Positions 28,990-39,321 of a stretch of DNA of 64,000 nt are shown here, piece by piece. This DNA comes from Sergeia podlipaevii (taxonomy: Eukaryota; Euglenozoa; Kinetoplastea; Trypanosomatida; Trypanosomatidae): contig JASANZ010002261.1 in the NCBI GenBank assembly GCA_030849805.1, positions 61,766 through 125,765 of the forward strand. The letters are read 5' to 3'. Position 1 is the first letter of the stretch, and the number at the start of each line of letters is the position of its first letter. The translations under genes and the position numbers were made by a program. A model generated the notes under the pieces. It did no database searches, was not told the origin of the DNA, and saw only the letters and a program-made list of their open reading frames with translations.

Positions 28990-30092
28990 AAGGTGTGTGT
29001 GTGTGTGAAAGTAGTCAATAGAAAGAAAAATCCAAGAAAGGAAAAATCGAACGCTTTAATTTGTTCCTTCTTCCCCCACCCCGTTTTAGCAAATTGTGTT
29101 TCACTGCCCTCTATCTATCTATCTATCTCCCTCTCTCTCCCTCTCTCTCTTTGCAATTCACCCCCCAGTGTGCTTGTGAGATGAATAGGGCAGATAAACA
29201 ATGTGGGTAGTACTAGTAGTATAGATAATACTATATCAATCACACGCAAAAAAAGGGCAAAAAAAAAAAGCTTTCTTTTGCTTTTCAAAAACTCTTCGTA
29301 TCGTCCTTACTTCTTTTACCAATGCTAATTGTGTTCACACAGGAAGACAGAAAGAATTGAAAAGAAAATTTAAAAGTTCTCGCACGCGCTTAGTTTCACT
29401 AGTGTGCACAAGAAACACGGTGAGAACTATATATATGTTAAACACAAAAAGAAAAAAGAAGTAGTGAGTGCTCTACACGTATTTACTACTTAAAGTCTCT
29501 GTACACCAGCTGCGTTAAATCTTCTAGTGTTGTAAAACGTTGGCCAAAAAAAAACGTGTAAATATACAAAAGAAAAGTAGTTAGCAGTGAATAATGAGTT
29601 TGTGTACAATTGCTTCTTGACAATAATAATAATATAGCGCCTTTGTGTGTATAAATAGCAAAGCAAAAATATATATATAGATAGATAAATAAGCAAATAA
29701 AAGCAAGAATGCTGCTAAAGGATTGTAATATATATGCGTTAGAGTGTATCCGTATGTCTACGTACACTTTCCGTTTTCGGTGTGTCCGCTCAATGCTTAC
29801 GCGCCTTTTTCTTAAATACTACTTCTTTAAAAAAAAAAAAAAAAATGATTTAAGAACATACAAAAGAAATGAGAAGGGAGAGGAAAGTACAGATTCCATT
29901 CATTTTTTGTAGTAATGCTTCAATAAACATAAAAGCGCACATGAAATGAGTATGTGTACTTGCTCTAAAGGCAAAACACTACACATTATGCTTCTCTTCC
30001 CTTGTTGTTGTTATGGTTGCTATTGTTTATGTATTAAGTACGCTCTTGTCACTTAGCATTCTTTTCACTACATACACAAGCTTGCACATGTA
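28990..30092. other. Intergenic spacer
   Basis: Holds a TATC run at about 29112-29127 followed by CT-rich sequence, purine-rich plus-strand tracts at 29015-29050 (polypyrimidine on the transcribed strand) and several A runs. No gene seen. Confidence 0.6.
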
Positions 30093-31961
30093 TTACAGCT
30101 CTGGCGGGTGATGTGTGGAGAACACGTGGAACTGGGCAAAATCCTCTAAAAGTGGGTTATACCCGCTCTTTGTCGTGAACAATGCGGTCTTATCCCCTCC
30201 GTACGTCCTCCAGAACTCTGGGTGGCTCAGTGAAGATAACTGCTTCTCACGCCCACAAACTCGCTCGTAGACCGTTGTCAAGTCCGCAAAGTTCGTTGGA
30301 AAGCAGATATCCATCATACCAGCGTTGCCGTGCAGTTCATCAATGGGGCGACGCAGGTAGACCTCACGTGCAATTCGCATCTTCACCTGGAGCACAGGGG
30401 CATTTAAGCCGGGGATGGCCTGGCGCACACTAGACCAGTCCGCTGCGAAAAGATGGTGCCTGGGAAAGTACTGGGCCAGTGTTTCTAAGAAGAGCATCTG
30501 CGCTGTAGGCAAGTAGGCGGTCCTCCACGGGCTGTGCACCCACATCATCTTGGATACGGAAACATGCAACGGATCACGCCAGTCGGTGTTCATGCCTTTA
30601 AACGGTGGCGGGTCTACTGTCTCACTCCCACCGGTAATGCACAGTACGTTCAAACTGTGAAAAGATTCCTCTTGCATCCAGTTTAAGTAGCGCAGATAGC
30701 GGAGAACAATGGGGTCCATTGCTGGAGGATATCGCTCGTGCGCGGTGGAGAGATTGTCCTTCTGCTGAAAACTAAACCACATCTCGCTCGCGACGCCTGC
30801 CGTATCCCACAGCACAGCATCGTGCGGCATGCCTGAAAAAAGTTCAATAGCAATTACAACGCAACGACGCATCTCTGGTGCACGCCAGTTCAAAATAGAC
30901 ATGTGATGTATCTTGGTGTGGTGGTAGTGATGGATAAGCCGGTTGCGTAGTACCTGAATGAGGTGGGGGTTCTGCTCCACCACGTGGTACTCGCAGCGCT
31001 CGTATACATCAGGAAAGTGCTCCGCCAGATAATCGAGAACAGTCACCGAGAGAGCACCAGTGCCGGCGCCAATGTCGTAGATAACGAGAGGTTCTCGAGG
31101 GTCAAACTTTGAGCGTAGTGTCATGATCAAGTATTCCGCGAGCACCCATCCATAATACGGCTGAAACAGCTGAGTGGGGGTAATGAAAGCTGGCGTGCTC
31201 TCATGAATGCGTGTCACGTAGCGCACGTAATCATGCTGACTGCGCATGGACGAAAACGGGATAGGATCAAAGTAACCGGTCGTCATGAGCTGGCGGTACT
31301 TGCGGTGGAGCTTAGGATAGTAGCCCCACTTGCTGTGATACAACGCAAAATGAATGAAGTCCCGCAGGATCAAGTCGTAGCCAAGTGAGTCGTGATCCGT
31401 CAAAGCGCCGCCTTCAAAAACAATCAAGTCATTAAATAGTTTCTTCTGCCGCGCCAGTCGTCTGTCCTCCAGAATGGCCGTCAGCTGTGAAAGCCTCTCC
31501 TCACTCATCACATCCATGCTCGAGGAAACAATCGCTGGGACCCCACTGCTGCCGCTCCGGTTCGTCGGCGCCCCTGCTGCTATGGCTTCACTGCCGCCGC
31601 TGCTGTTTGGCCGAGCTGGCACCTCGAAAGGCGTAGTGCCGTACTGAGGAATAATGGAGGAGCCCTGTGAAGTGTCCACAACATAGCAAGCTCCCGACCC
31701 CGGTAGAGGGGAAAGATCGATAACGGAGTCATTATCCCCAGCACCGCCTCCAGAAGTCGACAAGGGAGGCAACGCATTCAAGAGCGAGCGACTACGCGTA
31801 AAGGAACCGACACAAAGGTGAAAAGACATGGAATGCGACGGTGCCTCCAGGAAAATCGTGCCTGAGGCAACCGAGACAGACACGATACGCCGCAGCGTTG
31901 TAGTCGAATAAGTCATCCCCCATGGCACACATACAACGCTTAGAGCACGTCGCATTGTCAA
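30093..31961 (-). CDS. NDUFAF7/MidA-family SAM-dependent methyltransferase, mitochondrial
   Basis: 622 aa. NDUFAF7 methylates an arginine of complex I subunit NDUFS2 during assembly. The SAM-binding motif I is plain at about 293-302 (YDIGAGTGAL), followed by VVEQNPHL (acidic ribose-binding position) and IAIELFSGMPHD. The upstream part, with DFIHFALYHSKWGYY and the F-P---FQPYYGWVLAEYL stretch, fits the start of the family. The protein is longer than the ~440-aa human enzyme because of a ~170-residue Ser/Gly-rich N-terminus. Its first residues (MTMRRALSVVCV..TTTLRRIVSV) look like a mitochondrial presequence. Trypanosomatids retain complex I subunits, which fits. The start lies about 19 bp after a good splice-acceptor candidate. 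Confidence 0.82.
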   Translation of the reverse strand: MTMRRALSVVCVPWGMTYSTTTLRRIVSVSVASGTIFLEAPSHSMSFHLCVGSFTRSRSLLNALPPLSTSGGGAGDNDSVIDLSPLPGSGACYVVDTSQGSSIIPQYGTTPFEVPARPNSSGGSEAIAAGAPTNRSGSSGVPAIVSSSMDVMSEERLSQLTAILEDRRLARQKKLFNDLIVFEGGALTDHDSLGYDLILRDFIHFALYHSKWGYYPKLHRKYRQLMTTGYFDPIPFSSMRSQHDYVRYVTRIHESTPAFITPTQLFQPYYGWVLAEYLIMTLRSKFDPREPLVIYDIGAGTGALSVTVLDYLAEHFPDVYERCEYHVVEQNPHLIQVLRNRLIHHYHHTKIHHMSILNWRAPEMRRCVVIAIELFSGMPHDAVLWDTAGVASEMWFSFQQKDNLSTAHERYPPAMDPIVLRYLRYLNWMQEESFHSLNVLCITGGSETVDPPPFKGMNTDWRDPLHVSVSKMMWVHSPWRTAYLPTAQMLFLETLAQYFPRHHLFAADWSSVRQAIPGLNAPVLQVKMRIAREVYLRRPIDELHGNAGMMDICFPTNFADLTTVYERVCGREKQLSSLSHPEFWRTYGGDKTALFTTKSGYNPLLEDFAQFHVFSTHHPPEL

Positions 31962-31979
31962 AAACGATACCTGTGCAGC

Positions 31980-32028
31980 CTACCGGCACCCACGGAAAGT
32001 GTACAAAAAAAAAAGAGAAAGAAAGAAA
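31980..32028 (-). promoter_or_regulatory. Predicted trans-splice acceptor for the NDUFAF7-like gene
   Basis: On the minus strand a pyrimidine tract (about 32028-32004) is followed by the first AG at 31981-31980, giving a short 5' leader before the ATG at 31961. Confidence 0.45.
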
Positions 32029-32835
32029 CTGACCAAATAGTAGACTCTAAAAAGTCCTCGCTTTTCGCCTACCCTCCCCCTCAAAACAACCAAAAAAAAA
32101 AAATGCGTAATTGCGTGAAGCACAATGGCTAAATGCACAAAGTAGGAATGAGAAAAAATAATTGAGCCGCCCTGCAGTCTTCCAAGTTGCGAAAGAGCGA
32201 GGTGTCAGTTACTGCTTAGATGACAAAGTTCTGCGTGAGGTAGTAAGAGGGGACGAAACAAGAGAAAAAGAGAAAGAAAAGCGCCTCTTATATGCAAAAA
32301 AAAAAAAAAAACTTTTGCGTGTATGTGTGAATGAGTGGGTGTACTTGCAAGAGAGAATTAAAAAATAAAAAAAAGAAATGCAACAGTGATAAAAGTAAAC
32401 AGATGATTTTTTTTTTTAAAAAAAAAAAAACTTCCGAAATGTGTTCAGTTTTATTTTAAAAAAAGATGCGTTCTTGATGTTTAAACAATAAGCAAACCCT
32501 CACAGTGGAACAATATTGTCATATTTTTTCTTTTTGAGCATTCCTTTGCGTTTACAAGTACTTCACTACTGAATCTCGAAGGACAAACAGAAGGGTGAGT
32601 GAGTGAGGAGGAAGAGAAAGAGAAAATAGAAAGTTTAAATATAAGACGCCTGTGAAAGCACTACTGCAAGAAAGCAGAATCAACCTCGAGCGAGAATGCA
32701 TATATATATATATATGCACATACATATATACAGCAACGGTGTCATACGTGCGCAATGTACTAATCTGCACTCACCAACATCCGGCATTCATTTTTATCAT
32801 TTTCAATATAAGCACGTATGCGCTGCCGCTCTCTC

Positions 32836-32839
<4 letters not shown>

Positions 32840-32869
<30 letters not shown>
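32840..32869. repeat. (AC)15 microsatellite
   Basis: Fifteen uninterrupted AC units. Confidence 0.95.
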
Positions 32870-32871
<2 letters not shown>

Positions 32872-33355
32872 TTTCGCGTTTACGTCCTCTTATTTTCTCT
32901 ATCTCTCTCTCTCTCAACCTTTAGTACCAACATCCATCCAATAATAATCAATATAACAGTTGAGGGACGCAATAGGTCATAAAACAAATATTTTACTCTT
33001 CCATGTATAAGGAAAATAAGCGAAAAATAATAAAAGAAAAACATTACCGGTCTTGTTGAAGATTCTTTTTAAAAAAAGGAACACCATATTTATTAGTATG
33101 TACGATGAACTGCAAAACAAGCAAAAAAAAAAAAAACATGAAAAAGGTGCAGTAGAAAAAAAGCACCAGTACAACAACAACAACACAAAAAAAAAATAGA
33201 TGTGTGCCAATGCAAACAACATTTAGATCAGCAAAAGCATTCAAAAGCTTGTCCAAAGATCACGCCACCCTCAAATCCCCATTTTTTTCTCCCCCCGCCT
33301 CGTCCTCTTCGCCTTCATTGTTCTCTCTCTCTCTCTCCTCGCTCTCTAGTGGTTA

Positions 33356-34429
33356 TCAACCCAACCCAGAAAGGTCTACCATAATTGGCTCCCTACGATC
33401 AAAGAGAGAGCTTCCCTCACTATTAGTCCCTGCTGACGTACGCTCCAGTACCGCCGCGTGCCCAGCGCCGCTACTGCCAAACGCCCTCCCCGCATCTGGT
33501 TCGTGCACCTCCTCCCTATCCATAGCGCTCTCGCCGCTAGTGTCTACAGCCTGCGTGCCATGCTTCTTGAAATCTCTGCGCTTCCGTAGTTCTATGCATG
33601 TGCATGCGGAGTTGTTCGTCGAGGCAGCAGCGCTCTTGTACGTCCCCCGTTCCCTCTTGCGCTGCCGCTTCTTCTGAATATGGGCATAGGTGGTCTGTCC
33701 CGTCCAGTTAAGGTAGATGTGATAGCAAATGAGCTTTCCCAGCGCGCAGCAGCCAGCCACGGCAAGAGCAAGGCAGATAAAATCAAACACCATTATGGCA
33801 GGGAAAGCCTTTGGATTGCTAAGATACGCCCTCTCGTGCATCTCACGCTTGAAGCGCGTAATGTCTCGTAAGGCGTAAATGATAGAGTACAAATTGATTG
33901 CCACAATCCACGCCATACCAATCCACGCGAAGCCCATAAAGAGCGCAAAGAGTTTGTAATTACGACTACCAACACAGCTGTTCAGCCAGCGGCAGTGATG
34001 ATCAAATCCGGGCACACACTTGTCGCACACACTGCAATGCTTGCACCCTACCTGCACAAAACGTCGACAAAACACGCACGGCTCAGTCCCCGGAGGAGCG
34101 GCGTCGGCGGTGAGTTCGTCCTGCGCGAGCCGTGGCAAATCCGTGCGGAAGACTACTGGATCCTCTTGACCGAGCAGCTCCAGGCCTATCTTCGTGAACA
34201 CAACGCCTGCCACCAGCACAGACGTGATTACCACCACCACAATGAAAAAGGCACCTTTAAGGTAGGGAATCTGAAGCATGTAGTGCAATATAGCAAGTGC
34301 TATGATAACCGCCCAGGCACCAACCTGAAGCATGTCAAGAGGGCATCCATAACCAGTACGGCGTGGGCGGACAGGGTCTCCGTAAATGTCCTCCCACTCT
34401 CCCCTCTCGCTCTGTGTGCAGCAGCTCAT
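33356..34429 (-). CDS. DHHC-type protein S-acyltransferase (palmitoyltransferase)
   Basis: 357 aa. Transfers palmitate to cysteines of membrane-associated proteins; trypanosomatids use a family of these enzymes, several for flagellar targeting. Two membrane spans lie at about 36-53 and 60-82. The Cys-rich domain (CVFCRRFVQVGCKHCSVCDKCV) leads to the catalytic DHHC at 143-146, followed by CRWLNSCVGSRNY. Two more spans follow (about 165-190 and 213-240). After the last span comes TTYAHI in place of the usual TTxE. The C-terminal tail is basic then Ser/Gly-rich. The four-span layout and length are normal for the family. The start is the first ATG upstream of the first span. Confidence 0.92.
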   Translation of the reverse strand: MSCCTQSERGEWEDIYGDPVRPRRTGYGCPLDMLQVGAWAVIIALAILHYMLQIPYLKGAFFIVVVVITSVLVAGVVFTKIGLELLGQEDPVVFRTDLPRLAQDELTADAAPPGTEPCVFCRRFVQVGCKHCSVCDKCVPGFDHHCRWLNSCVGSRNYKLFALFMGFAWIGMAWIVAINLYSIIYALRDITRFKREMHERAYLSNPKAFPAIMVFDFICLALAVAGCCALGKLICYHIYLNWTGQTTYAHIQKKRQRKRERGTYKSAAASTNNSACTCIELRKRRDFKKHGTQAVDTSGESAMDREEVHEPDAGRAFGSSGAGHAAVLERTSAGTNSEGSSLFDRREPIMVDLSGLG

Positions 34430-35632
34430 GTGCGTATATATATATACGTAATGATATGGGCTGTGTGCTCACAAATATTTTATATATAGTGCTAACACAA
34501 AAGAAAAAGAATAAAGGGGAAGAAGACCTTATGTATATCTATCTGAACGACGTGACGTGATATTACAATCTCTGTCGTACTATTTTAAAAACTCCCTTTA
34601 TGCTTCTTCTCTTCAGTTAGATATTGCAGACAACTGCTTGCTCGATAGAAGTGTTCGCGTTTGGATATAGGATACAAGCCTGTGCTTGTGTGTATAAGCG
34701 TCCTCAAAAAAAAAAAATAAGAAAAAAAATGCAATCTATAGGGTGATTGGAGCAAACACTGACTCCGCTAACAACAACGAAAAAAAAGAACAGGTGGGTT
34801 TGCACCACACAGACACAACCCAGAAATGTGCTTCATTTTTTTGGAAGCAAAAAAAAAATGTAAATAAAAATGATAAAAAGGAGTGAAGAAAAAAGAAAAA
34901 GATCCATTCATAAAAAATCTATTTTGTTGTTTAATAGTGCATTTTGCATGCGTGTCCACCACCACACGCTTCTGTTTGTAAAGCTATGCGCAGGCACGCG
35001 CCTCAAAGTGAGGCTCGATGCAGTCAGCGCCATGTATATATATATGTGTGCGCGTGTGCCCTTACACAATTATACATAGTTGTGAAAAGAAAAAAAGAAT
35101 AAATAGATATCATAAAGATAAAAAAAGATAACATGGCAGGTATGTATTCCTCGGAAAAACTGACTGGTGTAGCCACCAGTGCCAAAGATCATACGATGTA
35201 GATACGAGAACGGAAAAAAAGGCTTCTCCATGACTGCATACAGCGTGACCTTTGCCTAACCTATTACATCTCCCCTTTCTGCTAGCTGATCAACATCATT
35301 TGATACGCATAATGAAGAGAAAGAAAAAAAAAAATACGCTGTGTCTCTCCTTCCATCTCTGTAAGTGTGCATTTGTCTAGTCGTCTGAAAGGGAAAAGAT
35401 CAAAAAGAAGCGTACGCCAATAACACGTACGCACAGAGCAAACGAATCAGCCAGTCAGTCAGAGAAGAAAGCAAGAAGAAGAGGGAAGGAAAGAAGAGCT
35501 ACTAGGTACGTAACAACAATAACAAAAAGGAAAAAAACATAAATAACCCTTTCAATTTTCGCAATGAAGGCATCATTATTTCTTCCTCTTTTGTCTACCT
35601 CCTCCCCCCATTACTCACATATTCTTCGCTTT
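34430..35632. other. Intergenic spacer
   Basis: AT-rich with A runs, TATATA tracts near 34437-34446 and 35036-35045, and a purine-rich stretch at 35450-35500. No gene seen. Confidence 0.6.
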
Positions 35633-36724
35633 TTACTTCTCACGCTTGTAAGTCTTCTTCCAGAGAAGCTTTACGCTCTCGGCGAACGGCTTGCTCTGAG
35701 CCTCAATCTGGTGAATGAGCTGCTCAACGTCTGCGACCACACCCTTCTCATACTCAGCAAAGTGTCCCTGCATATCGGTGTCCTTGTACAGCTTCTTAAT
35801 GAGAGCAACCTTCTCGGGGTCAGTGAGACCGTAGTTCGTCTTGAAGGTCTCAATCTGCTCCGAGGAAGCCTTCTCAAGAAAGGTGACAGCGAGCCACGAG
35901 CACTTGGCGTCCTCGATGTCGGTACCTATCTTGCCGAGTTTCTCTGGAGGAGTGAAGGCATCCATGACGTCGTCCTGCACCTGAAAGTACTCACCCATCA
36001 GTCGTGACACCTTCTCCACAAGATCCGCCGAAACGGCGTCGACAGACTCGCTCACGATAAGACCCATCACAAGAGGCAGCAAGTAGGTGTAGTAGGCGGT
36101 CTTGTAGACGACAATGCGGCGGTAGTTAAAGGTAGTGTATTCGACGTAGTCGGTCGTCTTGGGATGAGCCACCTGCGCGTCAAGCTTCTTGGAGTCGACC
36201 ATGGAGGTGACATCGTACAGCTGGCCGATCGTCGTGGTCATGTCAACATCATGGAACACGCGCAGCACCTCGCCGAGGAACGAGCGTTCCTTAAAGTAGT
36301 ACAGCGCCATCTGTGTCGCCCACGCAAGCACGATAAGACCGTCGTTGATGGCCACCTGGGTAGTGACGCCGGGATGAAGGTACCAGCACGGTTTTCCGCG
36401 GCGGGTCTTGCTGTGGTCCATGATGTCATCCTCAACAAGGAAGTGAGCCTGGAGCATCTCAATCATCCACCCGCAGACACACGCATCGTGCAGGACACGC
36501 TCCTTCGTGGCAGCATCAATGCCCTCGCGTGCGTTGATCATCTCCTCTGCCACGTCAACGACACATAAGCCACGGTTGTACTTGCCCCCCAGGCAGGTGG
36601 TGTCCATCATAGCCTTGAGGTAGCGCTTGCGGTTGGGGTCCATCTGGTAGCGGCGGACTGTCTCCTCCAGAAGAAAAGCCTGCACTTCCTCATACACACT
36701 CATAAAGCGTTCCATATGCGCCAT
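35633..36724 (-). CDS. FPPS: Farnesyl pyrophosphate synthase
   Basis: 363 aa. Condenses DMAPP/GPP with IPP to farnesyl diphosphate for sterols, dolichol, ubiquinone and prenylation; it is the target of bisphosphonates. The first aspartate-rich motif DDIMD is at 99-103, followed by RRGKPCWY. The second, DDVMD, is at 251-255, followed by GKIGTDIEDAKCSW. Residues before DDIMD (HFLVE) and the KTAYYTYLLPL segment are family typical. The product ends KKTYKREK. Length agrees with trypanosomatid FPPS (about 360). The start is the first ATG downstream of a splice-acceptor candidate. Confidence 0.97.
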   Translation of the reverse strand: MAHMERFMSVYEEVQAFLLEETVRRYQMDPNRKRYLKAMMDTTCLGGKYNRGLCVVDVAEEMINAREGIDAATKERVLHDACVCGWMIEMLQAHFLVEDDIMDHSKTRRGKPCWYLHPGVTTQVAINDGLIVLAWATQMALYYFKERSFLGEVLRVFHDVDMTTTIGQLYDVTSMVDSKKLDAQVAHPKTTDYVEYTTFNYRRIVVYKTAYYTYLLPLVMGLIVSESVDAVSADLVEKVSRLMGEYFQVQDDVMDAFTPPEKLGKIGTDIEDAKCSWLAVTFLEKASSEQIETFKTNYGLTDPEKVALIKKLYKDTDMQGHFAEYEKGVVADVEQLIHQIEAQSKPFAESVKLLWKKTYKREK

Positions 36725-37560
36725 CTTTCAATTCACTTGGAAATAACTTTTTTCTTAAAAAAAAGAGGCTATGACTTCTTCTTGACTTTTTGATACAAAA
36801 TTTCTTTTCTGATTTCTGTTAACAGAAAAAAAAATCAGTACGATAGTAGTGCAACTAGAAAATGAGTATGTGGCGAGGTGAACGTTTTTTTTTTTATGTT
36901 TGCGAATAGATGCACGGGTAGATATAGAAAAATATGAAAGAAGAAAGGCAAAGAGGGGTAAAAAGAGAGACCACTGCTATCCATCTCAGTAGAACTGCAT
37001 CACAACACAGCATGAACCAAATAAAAGAGTGACAAGTTGGCCATGTAAAATAGAAAAAGATAAGGTACAGCTCAAAGCTACAGCTATACATTTTTTAAAA
37101 AATGCTGCCTTTACCATCCTCAATACTGCGGTTGTTGGTGCTATGTGTCATTTTTTTTCTTTTCTTTTCTTTTATTGAGTAGGAAGAGAAATAGAAAGAA
37201 ACTCACAAGTAATAATAGTCGCAACGATGAAGTGTAAGTCATACATACGTGAGTTTGCTGATTCGTTCCTCCAGTTGCTATAGTGTTGATTCTTTGTTTT
37301 TTTGTTTTTCTTCTTGTTTGCGTGTTTGTTTCTCTCTCTCTCTCTCTCTGTTGATGTCGCTGAGCGCTCTCATGTTGGCACTCTTTCTCATGGTATATCT
37401 ACTAACACATACATCATCACTTTCATTGAAGTCAAGCAACTGCTCCACCTCAAGGGATTTCATTTCTCCTTTCGCGCTGTCGCGCATGGTGGACCGCATG
37501 TTGTTTGTTTGTTTTCTATCTCCTCGCGCTGCAAGGACATTTTTCCTTCGTTCATCGATA
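36725..37560. other. Intergenic spacer
   Basis: Includes the FPPS splice-signal candidate at its left edge, A/T runs and a CT repeat near 37331-37350. The 5' part of the FPPS transcript and the 3' UTR of IFT74 lie here. No gene seen. Confidence 0.6.
36754..36768 (-). promoter_or_regulatory. Predicted trans-splice acceptor for FPPS
   Basis: On the minus strand a CCTCTTTTTTTT tract is followed at once by an AAG at 36756-36754, about 30 bp before the FPPS ATG. Confidence 0.35.
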
Positions 37561-39321
37561 CTACACTGAGAAGGTTGGAGGGCCTCCCATACCGCTTAGG
37601 TGAGCAGGGTCCTTGAGCATGAGATTAATATCGTCCACCATGCGAAGGCATTCCGCCTTGGTCGCCAGGTACTGCGTGTCCTTCTCCTTGAGGCGTACAA
37701 AGTCCTCCAGTGCAAATGTGGACTGCCACAACATGCGAAGCTTCTGCTCCTGGGAAGTTAAAGTGGTGGCGACATCGTCCGCCTGAAGCGCCTTCCGCTC
37801 CGCCTCATAAGACGCCGTTAACGCATTCAAGCGGATCTTTCCACCATCACGCACGTTGGTGAGATACGACTTCTGCACCACGAGATCCTTTCGAAGAGAT
37901 TCCACGCTCTGGCGAAGGCCGTCCAAATCGCTATACTTCGTCATCTCCTCCTTCTGTTCAACCATCTTGGCGCTGTGCGACTCCAGCTCCTCCTTGATCT
38001 TCTTGTCAAGATGCGCAACCTTGTCGAGCTCCGCCTTGCGCTCCAGTAGTTCCTTCTCCAGTCGTTCGTGAGTCTTCTGATCGTTCTTGATCTGATCACG
38101 CTTGGCATCGACCTCAGTGTGCAGCGCCTGCAGCGCGTTGGGGGATCCTTCTGCGGGCATCTGCTTCTGCAGCTCTAGCGCCTTGGAAATACGATTCAGC
38201 AAGTCGCTGATGCTCTGTTGGGCGGCCTCAATTTTGGCCGATTCCTCCTTTTCGCGGTCGGGGTACTCATCAATGAACTTCTGCATCTCCCGGTCGCGCT
38301 CCTGCAGCTCCTGGAAGGCCTTCACGTTATCACCGCTGTAGTTCTTCATCTCGTCCTCAAGCGCGCTCAGCCGCACACGAGACTCCTGCAAAGTGTCCTT
38401 CGTGTCGTTGGCTTGGCGCTCCAGCACCTCCATGTCAGAGCGGGTTGCTTTCACCTGCTTGAGTAGCATCTGCTTCTCCTCCTCTACTGAAAGCGCGCAC
38501 TGCTTCGTCAACTCCTCCTTCTCGCAACGCTTGCGAAGAATGCTGCGTAGAGTCTCAGATGCCTTCTTCTTGTCAGTATCGCCCGATAAGGCAGTCATGA
38601 GCAGCTCCTGCTTGGCAACAAGGGTGCGCAGCTCGTGCTGGCGCTCAAGGACCATGTCGGACACCGCAAACGCCTCATCGCGAGTCGCCTTATAATGCCC
38701 ATAGTCCTGGTTTTCGCTGAGAATGCGCTTGTCGAGCTGCTGCATCTCATCCTCAAGGGCTTGGCCATTCTTACGCGCCTTCCCCTCCGCTTCCTTGACG
38801 GCGAGAAAGAGGTTGTCTACCTCCGCGCGCTTAGCTGCATTGGTCTTGTCTAAGCGCATGTACTCCTCCTTGACAGCTTTGGTGTCCCGCGAGGTCGAGT
38901 TCTCAAGCGCGAGGTTGACGTCAGCAAGAGTTCCTTTGAGTCGAGCAATGTCGTCCGATACAGTCTTGGCACGTTGCTGCAGCTGCGTCAAAACACCACC
39001 GCTGCGCTCGATGAGCTGCTCCTGCTCTGTCAGCCGCTCGATCTCAGCGGACAGTTCTGCGATCTTAGGACGCAGCAGTCCAATATAGTAACTTCTATCT
39101 CCTACCTGACGGCCGGGTCCTGCTGAGGTGCCGACGCCACTTCTGGAAGCCGCGCGCACGCCTTCACGTGCCACGGGAGCAGAAGCGTTCACCGCAATGG
39201 GCTGCTGAAGACTGCTGCCAATACCAGGGGCCTGCATGCGGTTTGTGCCGGGACGCTGGGAGCCGGGCCGCATGGTTGTGCCCGGGCGTAGGCCTGCTGA
39301 GGTTCCGGTCTGATTAAACAT
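37561..39321 (-). CDS. IFT74: Intraflagellar transport protein IFT74 (IFT72), IFT-B subunit
   Basis: 586 aa. IFT74 pairs with IFT81 in the IFT-B core and carries tubulin into the growing flagellum. The N-terminus is Gly/Arg/Pro/Thr-rich and basic (GLRPGTTMRPGSQRPGT), as in IFT74, where it binds the acidic tubulin tail. It is followed by the family hallmark DRSYYIGLLRPKIAELSAEI (about 76-95). The rest is coiled coil to the end (LSGMGGPPTFSV). Length fits the family (about 600). The neighbours FPPS and centrin match my memory of Leishmania chromosome 22. Confidence 0.92.
   Translation of the reverse strand: MFNQTGTSAGLRPGTTMRPGSQRPGTNRMQAPGIGSSLQQPIAVNASAPVAREGVRAASRSGVGTSAGPGRQVGDRSYYIGLLRPKIAELSAEIERLTEQEQLIERSGGVLTQLQQRAKTVSDDIARLKGTLADVNLALENSTSRDTKAVKEEYMRLDKTNAAKRAEVDNLFLAVKEAEGKARKNGQALEDEMQQLDKRILSENQDYGHYKATRDEAFAVSDMVLERQHELRTLVAKQELLMTALSGDTDKKKASETLRSILRKRCEKEELTKQCALSVEEEKQMLLKQVKATRSDMEVLERQANDTKDTLQESRVRLSALEDEMKNYSGDNVKAFQELQERDREMQKFIDEYPDREKEESAKIEAAQQSISDLLNRISKALELQKQMPAEGSPNALQALHTEVDAKRDQIKNDQKTHERLEKELLERKAELDKVAHLDKKIKEELESHSAKMVEQKEEMTKYSDLDGLRQSVESLRKDLVVQKSYLTNVRDGGKIRLNALTASYEAERKALQADDVATTLTSQEQKLRMLWQSTFALEDFVRLKEKDTQYLATKAECLRMVDDINLMLKDPAHLSGMGGPPTFSV

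Larger units (their letters stand above)
31962..33355. other. Intergenic spacer with microsatellites
   Basis: Contains the splice signal just described, long A runs (32297-32311, 32410-32429), a TATATA run near 32698-32715, an (AC)n run at 32840-32869 and CT-rich sequence at 33320-33345 next to the following gene's stop codon. No gene seen. Confidence 0.6.
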